From: Mycogone perniciosa
Taxonomy: Eukaryota > Ascomycota > Sordariomycetes > Hypocreales > Hypocreaceae
Assembly (NCBI GenBank): GCA_025331125.1
Contig: JAOALB010000214.1
Coordinates: 1-64,000 of the forward strand
Direction: 5' to 3'
DNA length: 64,000 nucleotides
In this document: piece by piece, positions 38,244-50,785 of the stretch
Layout: every line of letters starts with the position of its first letter
How positions within the stretch are numbered: position 1 is the first letter of the stretch
The notes under the pieces: generated by a model
The model's database searches: none
The model's input: the letters and a program-made list of their open reading frames with translations, nothing else
Told to the model about the DNA's origin: nothing
Translations under genes and position numbers: made by a program

Positions 38244-41200
38244 TTAGACGGCTTATTTATATTCAGAAATTATAGTCTTAGCCTACTATATTTAATAGTT
38301 GCTTTATTAGGAAACTTTCGGCCTCTTTATCTTTTACTGCTTTTATATCGGCTATAAAAAGACCCGCCCTCCCCTCTTTTACTATATACCTTTTATATTA
38401 TCATTTTCTCCCTTTTATTCCCGCTCCTGTATAATTAACTTAACTATATCTTACAACTTTATTATAGGTTTTTATAACAGACAATAAATATAATTATACC
38501 TACACTTAATCTAGCGCTTTAAATATATCCTTTTTACTATAACAGTACCCTGAAATTAATATATATCCCAGCTATTTACTTAATTTTATAAAACTAACTC
38601 TCCTTTATTAACCTTTATTTATATTTTATTATAAGCGGAAAGACTATAGTTAATAGGGTAAATAGCCTTTAATAACTTACTTAAAATTACTTAAAAAAGG
38701 AATATTTTATTATAAAGAATATCTATATATAAAATAAATAAATAAATATAAATGCTGGCATTATATAGTAGTGTTAATATTATATCTGCCTTTTTATTAT
38801 AATATATAATGCTTTATTAAATTTTTAATAAATCTTTATAATATAAATTTAATTTACAAAAGGGAATAAAGGCTAAATAATACCTATTATAGGAAATTAA
38901 TATTATTATAAATAAAGCGGTATATTAATAGATAAATACTTTAAGTATCTATCTTAAAAGGCAATCAATTACTTAATATAGACTTAGTATCCCTATACCT
39001 AATAATTAACTAGACTTAACTTACTATTTCCCTAGTTATTTTAAAGGAAATACACAAACCTCCCTTTACACTATTTTCCTTAAGCCTATAGATCTTACGC
39101 TGCGCTAATTCCATTAATAAATAGCATAACCCTTAACCTGCCTAATATCGAATATATAGCTACACTAAAGATAACTCAGATTACGCAAAGAATAAAGCAT
39201 TATCTTAACCATTATATAGCCTCTAGCTTAAGCCACTTATCTAGCATTATAAGATAACTAAGGATAGGGCGATAATAGGTAAAGCGCTGCCTAAACAGAG
39301 TATAAGCCCGGAGTAGCCGGCGTTAGGCCCTAAAGTCATAGTCATTAGCTCCGCCCTCCGCCCTCCGCCCATTAGTTTACAAGACATAGACTTAGCCTCA
39401 TAAAAATAGAAGGAGCGTAAAGGGCCCGCATCAACTCCTGAATCCTGCTAGATATAGCAACTTCGCAGCACTTTACGCCTAAGATACAAAAACGTATATC
39501 GAGGGGTTAACGGGCGAAACAATACTATACCAATCTCTATCGTTTATATACTAGCAACTATCTACGCAATTATCTATCTTAATCCTTCTATTATAGCTTA
39601 TTAGCTTAAACAGATATATATCTTTAGACCATTAACCTAGCAGAAATGAGGTATAATATTAATATAGACCCTTTAATATAAAAATAGCCAAGTTAAACCT
39701 TCTATAAATAAGCCTACTATATATAACATTATATATTACTTAATTATAAAGACTTTATAAAGTACTTAATTTAAGGGTTTTAAGCTAATAGTATAAATAT
39801 ATATTTATATTTTAAAGGTTAGCTAATAATAATTTAAATAACTTAGTATTTCTAAATAGACCCGCTTAAATTACTTGGCTTAAAGCTTTTATTTTACTAG
39901 TTCGGCCTAGCTATATAACTGCAAGCTCTACTATACTAAAACTAGGTTCTATATTTTAATCTAGATTTAAAACTAAACGGAACATATAAATAGTTATAGC
40001 TGTAATAAAATAAAAGAGAAATTATTATAAGTATTTATATAGGATAGAAAAGTAAAGGGGTAAATAGCTTTCTCCTTTTAGCTAGGGACTTTTAAAAGAG
40101 ACTTAATAATATTAATATTTATTTATAGCCCTGCTAATAACTTTAAAAAGAAAGGTTAACTTTTAAATAAATAGAAAAGGCTATCTTTTATTTCTTTTTT
40201 TCTATATTTAATTATAATATATTGAATATTCCTGCCTTTATCTATTATAGCTGCCCCCTGTAAATTTAAAACATATATTTTTAAATTATAAAGGCTATTT
40301 AAGCTAATATAAATAGCTTTTACATTAAAAATATATAAACAGGATTTTATATTATTAAAAGTTTATAGTAATAACCTATCTTTTTAATATATTATAAAAG
40401 ACTTTAATTTTAATTACTTAAATAGTATATTATTTTTCTTTTACTTTATTAACTAATACTTTAGTTTTAATATAAATAGTAAGGTAGCTTAAAACCTTAT
40501 AGGTAATTTATCTATTCCTATTAACCAATTAACTTTACTTTATTAAACTAATCCTATATAGTAACTAGAATTAAAGTAGTTATTTCCTACTATACTTATA
40601 CAATAAAAGAGACTAATAAAATTATAGATAAAGAAATAAAGGATAGAAAGGCTAACAAAATATCTTTAATACTAATTAACCTAACCCCTCCTATAATAAG
40701 TCTTAGTTTTATTATAGGGTAGCAGGTTATTAATAATATTATAGAGTAAACAGGATTTATTAAGTCTAAAGCTGCCACTATTATATAATCGCCAGACTAA
40801 ACTTATAGCATTAACTTATATAAAGTTTATAATAATGCCTCGCTTTCCTCGCTAACTTTAAATATATCCGCTTTTGCTATTATAATTCTTAAAAGTCCCT
40901 CTTTAAAGGACTGTCCTAGTAATAATAAAGGTTTTTAACGCTAAGGCTTTGCAATTATTTTTCAGCAGACAAAGCAACTATTAAGTAATAGCCAAAATAA
41001 CAATAATATTAATAATTAAGCGGAAATAAAATAACTAAGATTATCTTTTACTGTTAAATATAGCGCTTTACTGCACTAGCTAGGCACCCGCAATATTGCC
41101 TTAATACCAGCTAATAATATAGATATAGCTTATAATAATTCTTATTATCACTTATTATTAACCCGCTATAACTATAATAGCAGCAATAGCACTTATAGCA

Positions 41201-41560
41201 AAATTAGCTTAGCTGTAAATATATATGCCTATTATCCTAAATAAATCCATTTAGTAATAAATTAATATAGCGGCCCTATTAATCCTCTAGTAGTCTAAGC
41301 TAGTTAATACAGGTTATACTTAATTTTTCGTTTAGCCCTCCTTAAAGCCCTATACTTATTGCAAAGTCTACTGTGCGAGAACAATATATATCACACCTAA
41401 CCTAAACACAATATCTTAAAATAGCGTTATAATCTGCGCAGATAACCTATAACTCCTTAAAGTAGTTGCAAAGAGGCTTTAATAAAGACTCTTTAAATTA
41501 TATAGATTAGCAATTCAGTAAGACTAATAACTATATGATCTTTAATATTAATGAAAACGA
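38244..41560. other. Mixed AT-rich region with CG-retaining patches, unassigned
   Basis: Homology to gypsy-1 stops at about 38243. The rest mixes TA-rich DNA with patches that keep CG and CA (38300-38420 and especially 39040-39560). A minus-strand open stretch at 40596-40778 (60 codons, hydrophobic) has no recognised domain, and nor does the opposite strand. It may be one or more differently aged elements, or host DNA partly affected by spreading RIP. I see no supportable gene. Confidence 0.5.
39349..39369. repeat. Three 7-bp units CTCCGCC
   Basis: Three perfect tandem copies sit within the most GC-retaining patch of this region. The array is too short to imply function, but it shows that the patch escaped strong C-to-T mutation. 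Confidence 0.85.
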
Positions 41561-42540
41561 TAATTCCTTAAGCACTAATGGCGGAAGCGGGAATATATCA
41601 GGCTAACGACGCCTATAGACCCTACTAGAAAAACGCCGGTTAAGGGCATAGAAGATAAAGGATAAGTTAAAATTATGGATTGCCTTAAAGTTTGATTGGA
41701 CGGCGTCAGCAGTCAAGCAATAATAGCGGAAAATAAACTAAAAGTAGTGGCTCGAGTAAGGCGATAAATTATATAGCTAGTTAAAAAGGATTATATAAAC
41801 GACTATATAACCCCTGTTTTAGACTGTTTAGATACTCGCAAAGGTGCCTTTAGATATATTAACGACCTTCGGCCGTCAAGCCTAGCGATGCTGCTAAGGG
41901 CAGCGTAAAGCACATTCATCAGCTCCATTCAGGGTGACTATTATGAAAAAGGGAGAGGGGGTGGGGGGAGGTGGATGATGAAGGTATTCCGGAATGCAGG
42001 CGCCGCAAGGTCAGGGCCACCATATGCAAAAAGCATAACACACAGTGCCATTCGCCACCTTACATAACATTTAAGACCTCAAGCTGGCGCTGCTAGGTGA
42101 TAAGAGAAGGCCAGGAGAGATTAACTCTTTACTTCAGATATACTGTCAGTGCCAGCCATGGCGAATGGCCATTTCCTAATACAGTGCTCTAGTGCGTCCA
42201 AGAGGGCGGTATGGCAGTGGTTGCAGTTTAGATGGGGGATTTGAGGCGCTTAAAGATATAATGCGGATGACACGGGTAATGAGGGTGATATCAACGAGGT
42301 GAAATGCTTGCTTGCGAGTTGGGCAATAGGTCTGTTCCTCTCGAAGCGATTTATTTATGGCACTACTAGCTAGTAAATATAATAGATAAACAGATGCTTA
42401 GACAGTCTATTAGGCGATGAAACTGCACTTATTAACAAGCACGGGAGCGTATCACTCTCTGGCTTATCCTAAAACAATTATCGTTAAAACTGTTAGGGAC
42501 TATCCGTAATGCTTCGCTTACTTATTTCGTTTTCTTTATT
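41561..42540. other. Island of ordinary composition, no gene found
   Basis: From about 41.56 kb the sequence regains CA, CG and GG words (for example GGGAGAGGGGGTGGGGGGAGG near 41951) and loses them again by 42.55 kb. Frames on both strands are short and lack signals. A 10-bp inverted pair, GCCATTCGCC (42047-42056) and GGCGAATGGC (42160-42169), could form a long-loop hairpin. This is probably host intergenic DNA or the ruin of a single-copy gene. Confidence 0.6.
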
Positions 42541-43900
42541 GCAATATTAGAGTACTTAAAGATAGCAGGGGCTTTATATTTAAGGCGGCTTAGATTAAAG
42601 GAATAGTTAATAGCTAGTTTGCAGTATAGATAAAAAGCCGCCTAAAAGCAGCTGTTACTGTAATAATATATAGAAATTTCATTATATAGTAACCGCCTAC
42701 TATAAGTATACCTATATAATATACTTTATACTCTACTACTCTTTAACTTTTACTGCCTACTATATTTAAGTAACCTACTTTTATTTACTGCCTACTATAT
42801 TTAAGTAACCTACTTTTATTTACTGCCTACTATAAATATATTATAAAGTATTCCTGCTTTTTTATTTTTACTGCCTACTATATTTAAATAACCTACTTTT
42901 ACTATTACCTTATAACTTTCCTGCTTTAAATAATAATTTATAGTAATAGTTTATAACCCTTTATTATAGAACTAGGTTATAATTACCCTTTAATTACTTT
43001 TATAATATATATAAAATTTAAAAAGTGCTTTAAAGCCTTAAGTAATATCTAGAATAATAAATACTGCCTGAAAATAAAATCTCTTAAAATAGTCTTATTA
43101 TTTAATTACTTTTACTATTAATAAAAATTAAAAATTATATTTAAAAGACTAATAAAGATATTTTTAATTTTAAAAGAATTAATAGTAAAATTAATAAAAA
43201 TAATAATACTATAGCTTTAAATTGTAAATATAACTTTAAAACCTTTAAATGCAAATCTAAATCTTCTTTTTATAGTATATATAATAGATTAAAAGAAGGA
43301 TTATATAATAGGTTTAATATTAATAATTACTATAAGCTTGAAGATAAATATAAAACGTAAAAGCGCGAATTATAAAATATAAAAAAATGTAAAATAAAAG
43401 TAAAAAAAGTTTAATATAAATTTAAAAGTAAAATAAAGAAAAAGGTATAATAAGTATATAGTTATATATAAAAGAATATAAATAAAGATATATTTAATAT
43501 TAACTTTATTATAAGTAAACATTTTAGCTTATACTTTATTAATTATATAAACTATTATTATAATTTAAATATATACCTTTTTAAATATATAAAGTTTTAC
43601 TACTTAAATTATTAAAATAAATAATTACTAGGTAACGCAATATAAATTAATAATTATATTTACTTTAATATAAACTATAGCTGCGACTTTACTTTATTTA
43701 CTTTACTTAAAATAGTAGGTTAAAAGGAATTTCAGTTAAAGAGTTTTTATAAAGAATATAAACTTATATTCTAATTTATTAGTAATAACTACCTAATTAT
43801 AACTATTTATCGAGAATTAATCTTTATAGATAAGCAGCCGACTATATTAGCTCTAAAAACCTTTAGATTTATAGGTATATACTTTAACTAAGAGAAGGAG
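42541..43900. other. AT-rich RIP-type DNA, unassigned, containing a 35-bp tandem array
   Basis: No domain is visible on either strand. The left part holds the tandem repeat at 42749-42905. The right part (43060-43900) is plain TA-rich sequence with no match recognised elsewhere in the window. Confidence 0.55.
42749..42905. repeat. 35-bp tandem repeat array
   Basis: The word TACTGCCTAC starts at 42751, 42786 and 42821, an exact 35-bp period, and again at 42869 after a diverged or expanded unit. The shared unit continues TATATTTAAGTAACCTACTT. Related but unphased words (CCGCCTACTATAAG) lie just upstream near 42690. Confidence 0.9.
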
Positions 43901-44520
43901 GCGCAATAATAAAAAATAAAAAGGAAACGTTTAGCGTTACCTTGCGATTCCTGGTTCGAGATAAATTATCTTATAGGGTCGTGGAATATAGGCGGATAGT
44001 GATTATCTTCTTTATACGTTGCCTTTATCGATCTATTCTGTAGTCTTATACTTTATGCTAGCGGAAATCTAGGTGTAAGAATGCCCTCCCTAAAATCGAC
44101 TTCTTGGAACGCTTTCTATAAAGCCCCATAAGAAAGTAATATATGCAGTCTACTACACTACAGCGTATTTCCACAGCCCGCAGGCTTATTGTTCATTAAT
44201 AGGCGGAGCGTTCAACAACCGCGCGTATATGTCGGAATAGTTGAATATATTTGATTAAGTTGTTGCCATTCCGTTATAGCCAGATACTGTGACCGTTGTT
44301 ACAGTTAGGAGCGAAATGGCCGTCCTATTAACACAAACTCTTTTGCAAATTTATACGCACAGGCATATCCATGTAACGTTCCGGGCTGATTCCTATAAAC
44401 AACCAAACTGAGGCGTACAGGGTTTATTTTAGTAGAGTGGTCAGGGATTTTTTTATTTTTATTTTTTATTTTTTTTACTATTTACAACCACTCTGTATCT
44501 AGGTATAAGAGCCTCGTTTA
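43901..44520. other. Island of ordinary composition, no gene found
   Basis: This is mixed-composition DNA between RIP-type blocks. It has no frame worth calling. GGTTCGAG at 43953-43960 resembles a tRNA T-loop, but no arms pair around it. A T-rich hairpin lies near its right end. Confidence 0.55.
44434..44494. repeat. 8-bp inverted repeat enclosing a T-rich loop
   Basis: AGAGTGGT at 44434-44441 pairs with ACCACTCT at 44487-44494 around a 45-nt loop that is almost entirely T. It could be the end of a miniature element or a chance hairpin. No target duplication is clear. Confidence 0.6.
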
Positions 44521-45830
44521 GGCAATACGTTAGGAGGAGCCAGGGGTCTAGACCTTATTTACTACGTTTCGCTAAATAAAGGGAAGTTTTTAGTGTATTC
44601 TTAATCTATATTTTATAAAGGGGGGCTGTATAGGTTTACCTCCTTTACTAGCTTTTAGAAACCCTTATTTCCTTTAAGTTTTAGTAGGTATATAACTAGT
44701 GTTTTACCTTTTAGTGTTTTAAAGAGGAAGCTTTTTATTATATAGTATTTAATAAAGTGCCTTAACTCTTTAAAGGAGCTGCATCTATAATAGGATTATA
44801 TATTATAGCTAAAATAGTTATAATAGCTTTAAAAGTCTCTATAATTAAACCTTTCTGCTAGTAGCCTATACAGGATAGGTTAAAGGAGTTTTAGTTTTAA
44901 GGGATTTATAAGTACTTCTAGGCGTTATAGTCGGTAGCTTTTTAAGGCATTTACCTTTTAGTACTTCTTTTAAAGGGTTATTCTTTCTGCTTTTACCTAG
45001 CGTTTAATATATATTAAAGTCCTTTAACATTAAAAGGGGAGATTATAAGCTATCCCTTCTTTTATTAATTTATTTACTGTTTTATTGCTTTATATATCTT
45101 TATAGCCTAATACTTAAAAAATAAATACTTTATAAAGGTATATCTTTTATATTATATATTAAAACTATATAAAGTCTTTTTATAATAAAGTTAAGGCTTT
45201 ACTTAGTAGGCCTTAATTATTAATATATTATTAAGAAAGATATATATTTTATTAATTTTAAGGTTATTTTTTATAAGTCTAGCTATTATTTTCATTGATT
45301 TAGTAGCTTTTATGGCTTTTATATTATAGACTTCTATAATAGCGAGTAGCCTGCAGTCTTTATAGACTTTAGCTTTATAGTATACTACTGCTCTTTATTT
45401 TATCTTTTTATTAAGTTAAAAGCCGTTTGAATAAACTGCGATTGCTAAGGCTAGCATAAAGTCTATTAATTTAAAGTGCTTTTGCATAGCTATCTCTTTC
45501 TTAAATATTTTAAAGCTTAGGCTAGCTTTAATAAAACAGGGTTTATAGGTAAAGAGAGTAAGTTGGATAGACCTGCCAATAAGTTTAGCTATCTTTTATA
45601 GATATATTACAGAGAGCTAGACAGTTAATCTATTAATTTTACTGGCTAGCGGATAGGAATAGTCTAGGCCTGTAAGTTAAGTAAAGTTTTTTAGCTTTGC
45701 CTAGGCAAATACTATAAATATAGGCAGGACGCTAAACTATTTATAAAGTACTAGGATAAGGGTAGTCTTTTAAATTAAAAGGATAGCGCAGGCTGCAGTT
45801 TTAAAGGCTTTATTTAGTTTCACTGCAAGG
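44521..45830 (-). pseudogene. LINE 3'-end fragment with RNase H domain
   Basis: The minus-strand translation shows the RNase H start, IAVYSNGF, at about 45422-45442 (usual form 'YSDGS'). It continues with VVYYKAKVYKDCRLLA and EVYNIKAIKATKSM at about 45286-45400, the pattern seen after the reverse transcriptase in Tad-like fungal LINEs. The catalytic Asp reads Asn, as expected from RIP. The 5' half is absent and the fragment ends against the island at 45.83 kb. A poly-A tail was not recognised. Confidence 0.65.
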
Positions 45831-47085
45831 TTATCAACGCCTTCCGCTTCTGAATGATAACCGACTATACATGGATGTACTGATCAGCTTGCTTGGACAC
45901 AGATGAAATGCTGAACAGTGATTTCTCGTTCAATTCCGGAGAATCGCATGTGTCTGAAGGCCCAAGTTGGTCATGCTCATTAGGCAATTATGCTCTCCAA
46001 AGATGGGAGGGGTTCTTCTGCCTGACGAGGCATGACGACATGATGTGTGGCAGCACAGATGCAAGCATGCACCTCACGGCTACGAATCAGCTGCACAGCA
46101 TCTATTCCTGACGAAGCTGTTTGCAAGACAGTGATGCCACGTTGATATTATCTGCAGCTGCCATTTGCTCAAATACAAGATATCTGCTGATTGGTGGTGG
46201 CCCAGCAAGACGGCCTTTGAGGGTTCGGAGGGGATTATGTCTGCGTCTGGTATTGGAGAAAGGGCAGTAGTGGCTCCATTTACTGGTGAAACCGTATTCG
46301 TAGATGATGCATGCAGTGATGCCAATAATTGGGCGAGGCTATAGTGAAGCTGTCGTATATTAGCCACCTCCCATCATTCCTTTTTATTCATATTGACGTG
46401 AATGAAGTATCCCCACCCCACCGTGTGTCACCCGGACCACTATGCGCACAAGGAATGACAAGAAATATGAAGTTGTATGACTTGCGACTGATGTTTAGGC
46501 ACCACCTCAACTACAACAAGAGCGCCCTCAAGATCGACTGTACTTGTATCGTCGTCACAGACGATGCTAATGGAAACTAGGGTAGAATTGGGGGCGTGGA
46601 TCCCCGTAGTTCGGTGGGATCCAGACGTTTACTACTCTCAATAGCAAGGACGTGTAGTGATAGTAGTAGCAAGTGTCAAGCAGGAGAATATTTAATTCCC
46701 CTAGCCACTGCTCGGACCGAGCCGAGAATAGTAGCCAGATACAGCCAACGCGGCATCCGAATCAAACTATCTAACGAATCTATGGATCCTTCAGTCAAAA
46801 TTAGGGGTTACTTACAGATCAAATAGGTAAATCTATAAGCCCTGATACCTGATTCTTACATGTAGATTCAATGATGATGATGATAATGATATACCATTAC
46901 CGTCCTATGGCAAAGGCCACTAATCCCAGTAGGGCAAAAGGACATGCTATATTAGGTCTAACTATAGTATTACTAGTAAGACGCAAGCTCCCTTATATAG
47001 TATTTTACTGCCTTAAGGGGCATAGTCTTTTCACTCTACTCCTGTCAGCAGGTTAAGAACATATAAGTATCTCGCGTAGTATATT
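45831..47085. other. Island of ordinary composition between two LINE remnants
   Basis: About 1.25 kb has normal base composition and no RIP signature. Several short frames overlap (45893-46111 +, 46080-46367 -, 46329-46580 +, 46596-46826 +). None has a clear start, splice structure or domain that I recognise. The minus frame at 46080-46367 contains SLAQLLASLHASS followed by a Ser/Pro-rich stretch. That could be a scrap of a regulatory protein, but this is speculative. An (ATG)n run lies near 46871. Confidence 0.5.
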
Positions 47086-50000
47086 GGGTGACTAAGGTTG
47101 ACCTTAAAGGCTAGCCCCCTTTAATTTCTAGGCAGTTTAATAGTAAACTGCAAGTAAATCCCTTATAGGGTTAAAAAAGTAACAAAGAAAGAATTAAAAG
47201 GTTGCGTTTAATATATTAGAATTAGTTAGGCTTTTTAGCGGCGCAGGTATATTTTAATAAAAAAGTTAAATGCCTATACTATTTAAAGGAAATAGTTATA
47301 GTTAAAGCCTAGTAAATAAAAGGTTAATTTATAGATTAAAAAGGCTAGTCTTTATTATTATATTTTATTAATTTTCCTATAATAAAAGATATAGTTATAT
47401 ATTTTTCTTTTACTATAATTATAGTTTATTAATATATCTTTATACAAAAAGCGCTTATAATATTATATAAAGTCCTTATACTAAAACCTAGCAGTTAAAA
47501 GATAATAAAGTTTTCCTTATAAGATTATTAATTCTTTAAGGCATTTTAAGTTAATAATTAATTTAAATAGGCAGTATATATTAAATATATTCCTCTTTTA
47601 CTAGCTTTTAAAGCTAGTTTTTAGTTTTACTTTTACCTTTTATTAAAGGAAAATTAATATAAATATTATATTAATTAATTTTAATTATTTACTGCTTAAT
47701 ATTATTAATTAGTTTATAGCTTTATTGCTTTATATTCTTTAATAGTTAAACTATTATTTAATATATATATTTTTTTTTATAAATACTCTTTAATCTTTAA
47801 AATTTAATAAAGATTTATTATAATAAATTTAAAGGTATACTTTTAAAATAATATATTATAGCTATATTATTTAAATAAATAGTAATGTCCATTTAATTAT
47901 TATTATTATTATTAACTAAAATAAATTTAAACCCCTTTAAAGCTTTAACTGCTTTATTATTAAATACCTTTATTAAACTAAATAAATTATATTTTATAAA
48001 GACTTTTTTATTATTTTACTATATAAAAGACCCATAATTAATAGCTTTTATAATATAATATAAGCTATTTATAAATACTATTATATCTTAAAAGGCTATT
48101 ATAACTATCTAGTTATTAAATCTTTTAGTAGTATTAACTTAACTATTTAAAGAAATAGTTTAAGATTTAATTAATTTAAAGAAAAAGGCTAGCTTTAACT
48201 AACTTTTAATAAACTATACAGTTTACTATAACTTTATTATAGGCATTAATATAGTTTATTTATATAAGTATTAGCTAGATAGGTTTTATAGATGAAAGGA
48301 TATTAGTTATTTAGCAATAATAGTTTAAGTATAAAGTAAAGCTTTTAAGTATTAAAGAGTTATATTATTAGAAGTATTTTACTTTCTTTATATAGGATTA
48401 CTATAAAAGTTATCTTTTATATTAAAAAGATTGCCTATATAGCTATTTTAAGAATTAGGTATATATAATTAAAAGCGTATTATATTTTATATACCTTTAA
48501 GCCTATATATTATACTTATACTTTATAATAAAGTATTAGCTTAATATAAATATAAACTGCTTAATATATAGAGTATAGTGCAGCCTTTTATATAAAGTTT
48601 AAAATACTATAAAGTATATTTATTATTATATAGGCTTTTATAGCTTATTCTTTAATATATATTTTAAAGTTAAGTTTTTAGTTAAATAAAACGTTAAATT
48701 ATTTAATTGCATCCTTTTTAAAGGCAGTTCTTTAATATTATTATATATTACTAGTAGGTTATTTTAAATATAGTATTTTAAAAAGTATATTACTTTTATT
48801 TTTTTAAGATTAAATAATATTATATTATTATTACTTTATTGTTAAAGCTTTTAAAGAGCAGTTATTATTTAAGCTGCTGTTTAGTTAAAAGTATTACTAA
48901 TAAAAGAATACTGTATTATTTATATAGTTAAACCTTTATAGTTTATTAATAAAAGAATCTTTAATTACTATTATATAAAGCTAAGTAAAGGTAGTAAATA
49001 GGTAGTATATTAAAGCTATATAAAGTAGGAAAAGGATTAAAGATATTAATAATCTTTAAAAAAGACTATAATTTAAAAGAAGTAGTTAAGTTATTATCTT
49101 TTATAGTTTTATTTAAGCTTTATAGTCTATTATAAAAAAGAGAGCCTATTAAGCTATATACTTAAGTTAGTTTTATTTATATAGTTAAAGTATTAACCTA
49201 TTAGTAAAGACTATATTAAAGGCCTTTTAAATATTAACTGTAATTAAAGTAGTTACTTTACTATTATAAAAAGCTAGCTTAACTTTATAGATTAAAGCTA
49301 TAATTAAATTAATATTAAACTTTCTAAAAAAGGCGTTAGCCTATTTAGTATATAATATTTATTATTTAATTGCAGTATATACTATCCTTTATATAATAAA
49401 GTATTTCAATCCTTTACTTAAATATAAAAGTAGAAAGATTAGCCTTTAAGCCTTTAAAAATAAAAGATCTTTTTTTTCAATTTAAAGATTATTATTACTT
49501 TAATTAATTTAAAAGTAAATAAATATTATTTAATTTTAAAGTAAATTTTATAGAGGGAATAGATATATTTTTTTCATTATTAGTTAATAAAAATATAAAA
49601 AGTTTACTATAATATTATTAATACTTAAAGATATATTTCCTATATATATTATAACTACTGCTGCTTTTTTTAATAAAACTATTATAAAAAAAATAATTTA
49701 CTATTATTAATTAACTAGGATTTATAAGTCTTTAATATTATTAACTGCTATATATCTTTTAAGTATAGTATTATAAAGGGCAATAGCTCTTTTTTCTTAA
49801 AAGGTAAAGATTTAATTATTAATTTATAATAGTAGCAGTTAAAAAATTAATCTTAGCCTAGCTTAGTAGGCTATATAAAAGATATCTTTCCTCTTATTAA
49901 TTATATTAATTATCTTTTATTAATATACCCTTTTAATCTTTTTTATTCTTTTTTAAAGTTTTTTAAGTATTATAAAAATAAATATTTAATAGTAAAGCTG

Positions 50001-50785
50001 CTATTCTTTTAGCTATTAAAAAAGCCTAATAGCATTTTTTATATTTAATTCCCTATTATAGTTTTAAAGGTAATTAACCTACTAGTCAGCTTATTATTTA
50101 ATAGATTTATAGAGGAGAAATAATAATACTTTAACTGCTTAGTTTACAGTTACTATAATTAATTAAAAGGGGGGGAAAAGTAAAATCCTTTCTTTAATTA
50201 ATATTAGGAAATGTTTTCTATTATTATCTTTTTTAAGCTTTAGCCCTTTAAGTAGCATTAAGTAATAGGCTAAAGCCGGGATTATAATATTTAATATAGT
50301 ATAGTTAAAGCTAGTTAATAAATATTCTTTTAATATAGTTTCTGCTAATAGTATATTTAAAAACGCTAAGTTAATTATATTGCTTAATATATAAATTAAA
50401 GTATTTAAAAGGTTAAAGAAAAAAGGTTAATTTTAAAGGCTTAGTTAACTATTAATATACTTTAATTATAGTTATTAATCGCTTACTATAAAGAATATGT
50501 AGTATTAAAATCTTTAGCCATTATATAGTTTTTAATAATTAGCTATATAAATAAAGTATTAAAGGTTTTAAATATATTATATTTTCTATAAATATTAATA
50601 CTTATAATTTTATTAATATAAACTTAAAAAAAATCTTAAATAGTTTTAATAAATAATTATTTAGCTTAAATTTTTACTTTTTTATTTATATATATAAAGA
50701 CTTATAAGTAAATACTGCTATTTATTTAAATTATTATTAAAGAAAAGGTTTAAAATTCTTTATATTATACTATATAGTAGTATCC
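47086..50785 (-). pseudogene. LINE remnant with reverse transcriptase and RNase H
   Basis: Read on the minus strand, the reverse transcriptase lies at about 48880-49330. It shows KVKLAFYNSKVTTLITVNI followed by KAFNIVFTNRLIL, equivalent to the LINE motif 'VDI.GAFD.V...RL'. Further on, LISLILFLLYIALIYYL corresponds to the GLPQGSP..PILF..Y block. RNase H lies at about 47926-47976, with VFNNKAVKALKGFKF. The metal-binding Asp of motif A reads Asn. Stops occur throughout. It belongs to the Tad/I-like group by motif, and the endonuclease was not recognised. On the right it is interrupted by the solo LTR at 50791. Confidence 0.75.

Noticed and set aside
43953..43960. GGTTCGAG resembling a tRNA T-loop
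   Set aside because: No acceptor, D or anticodon stem can be paired around it.
46871..47056. 61-codon frame beginning in an ATG microsatellite
   Set aside because: The start is a run of Met codons from the repeat, and nothing beyond it is recognisable.
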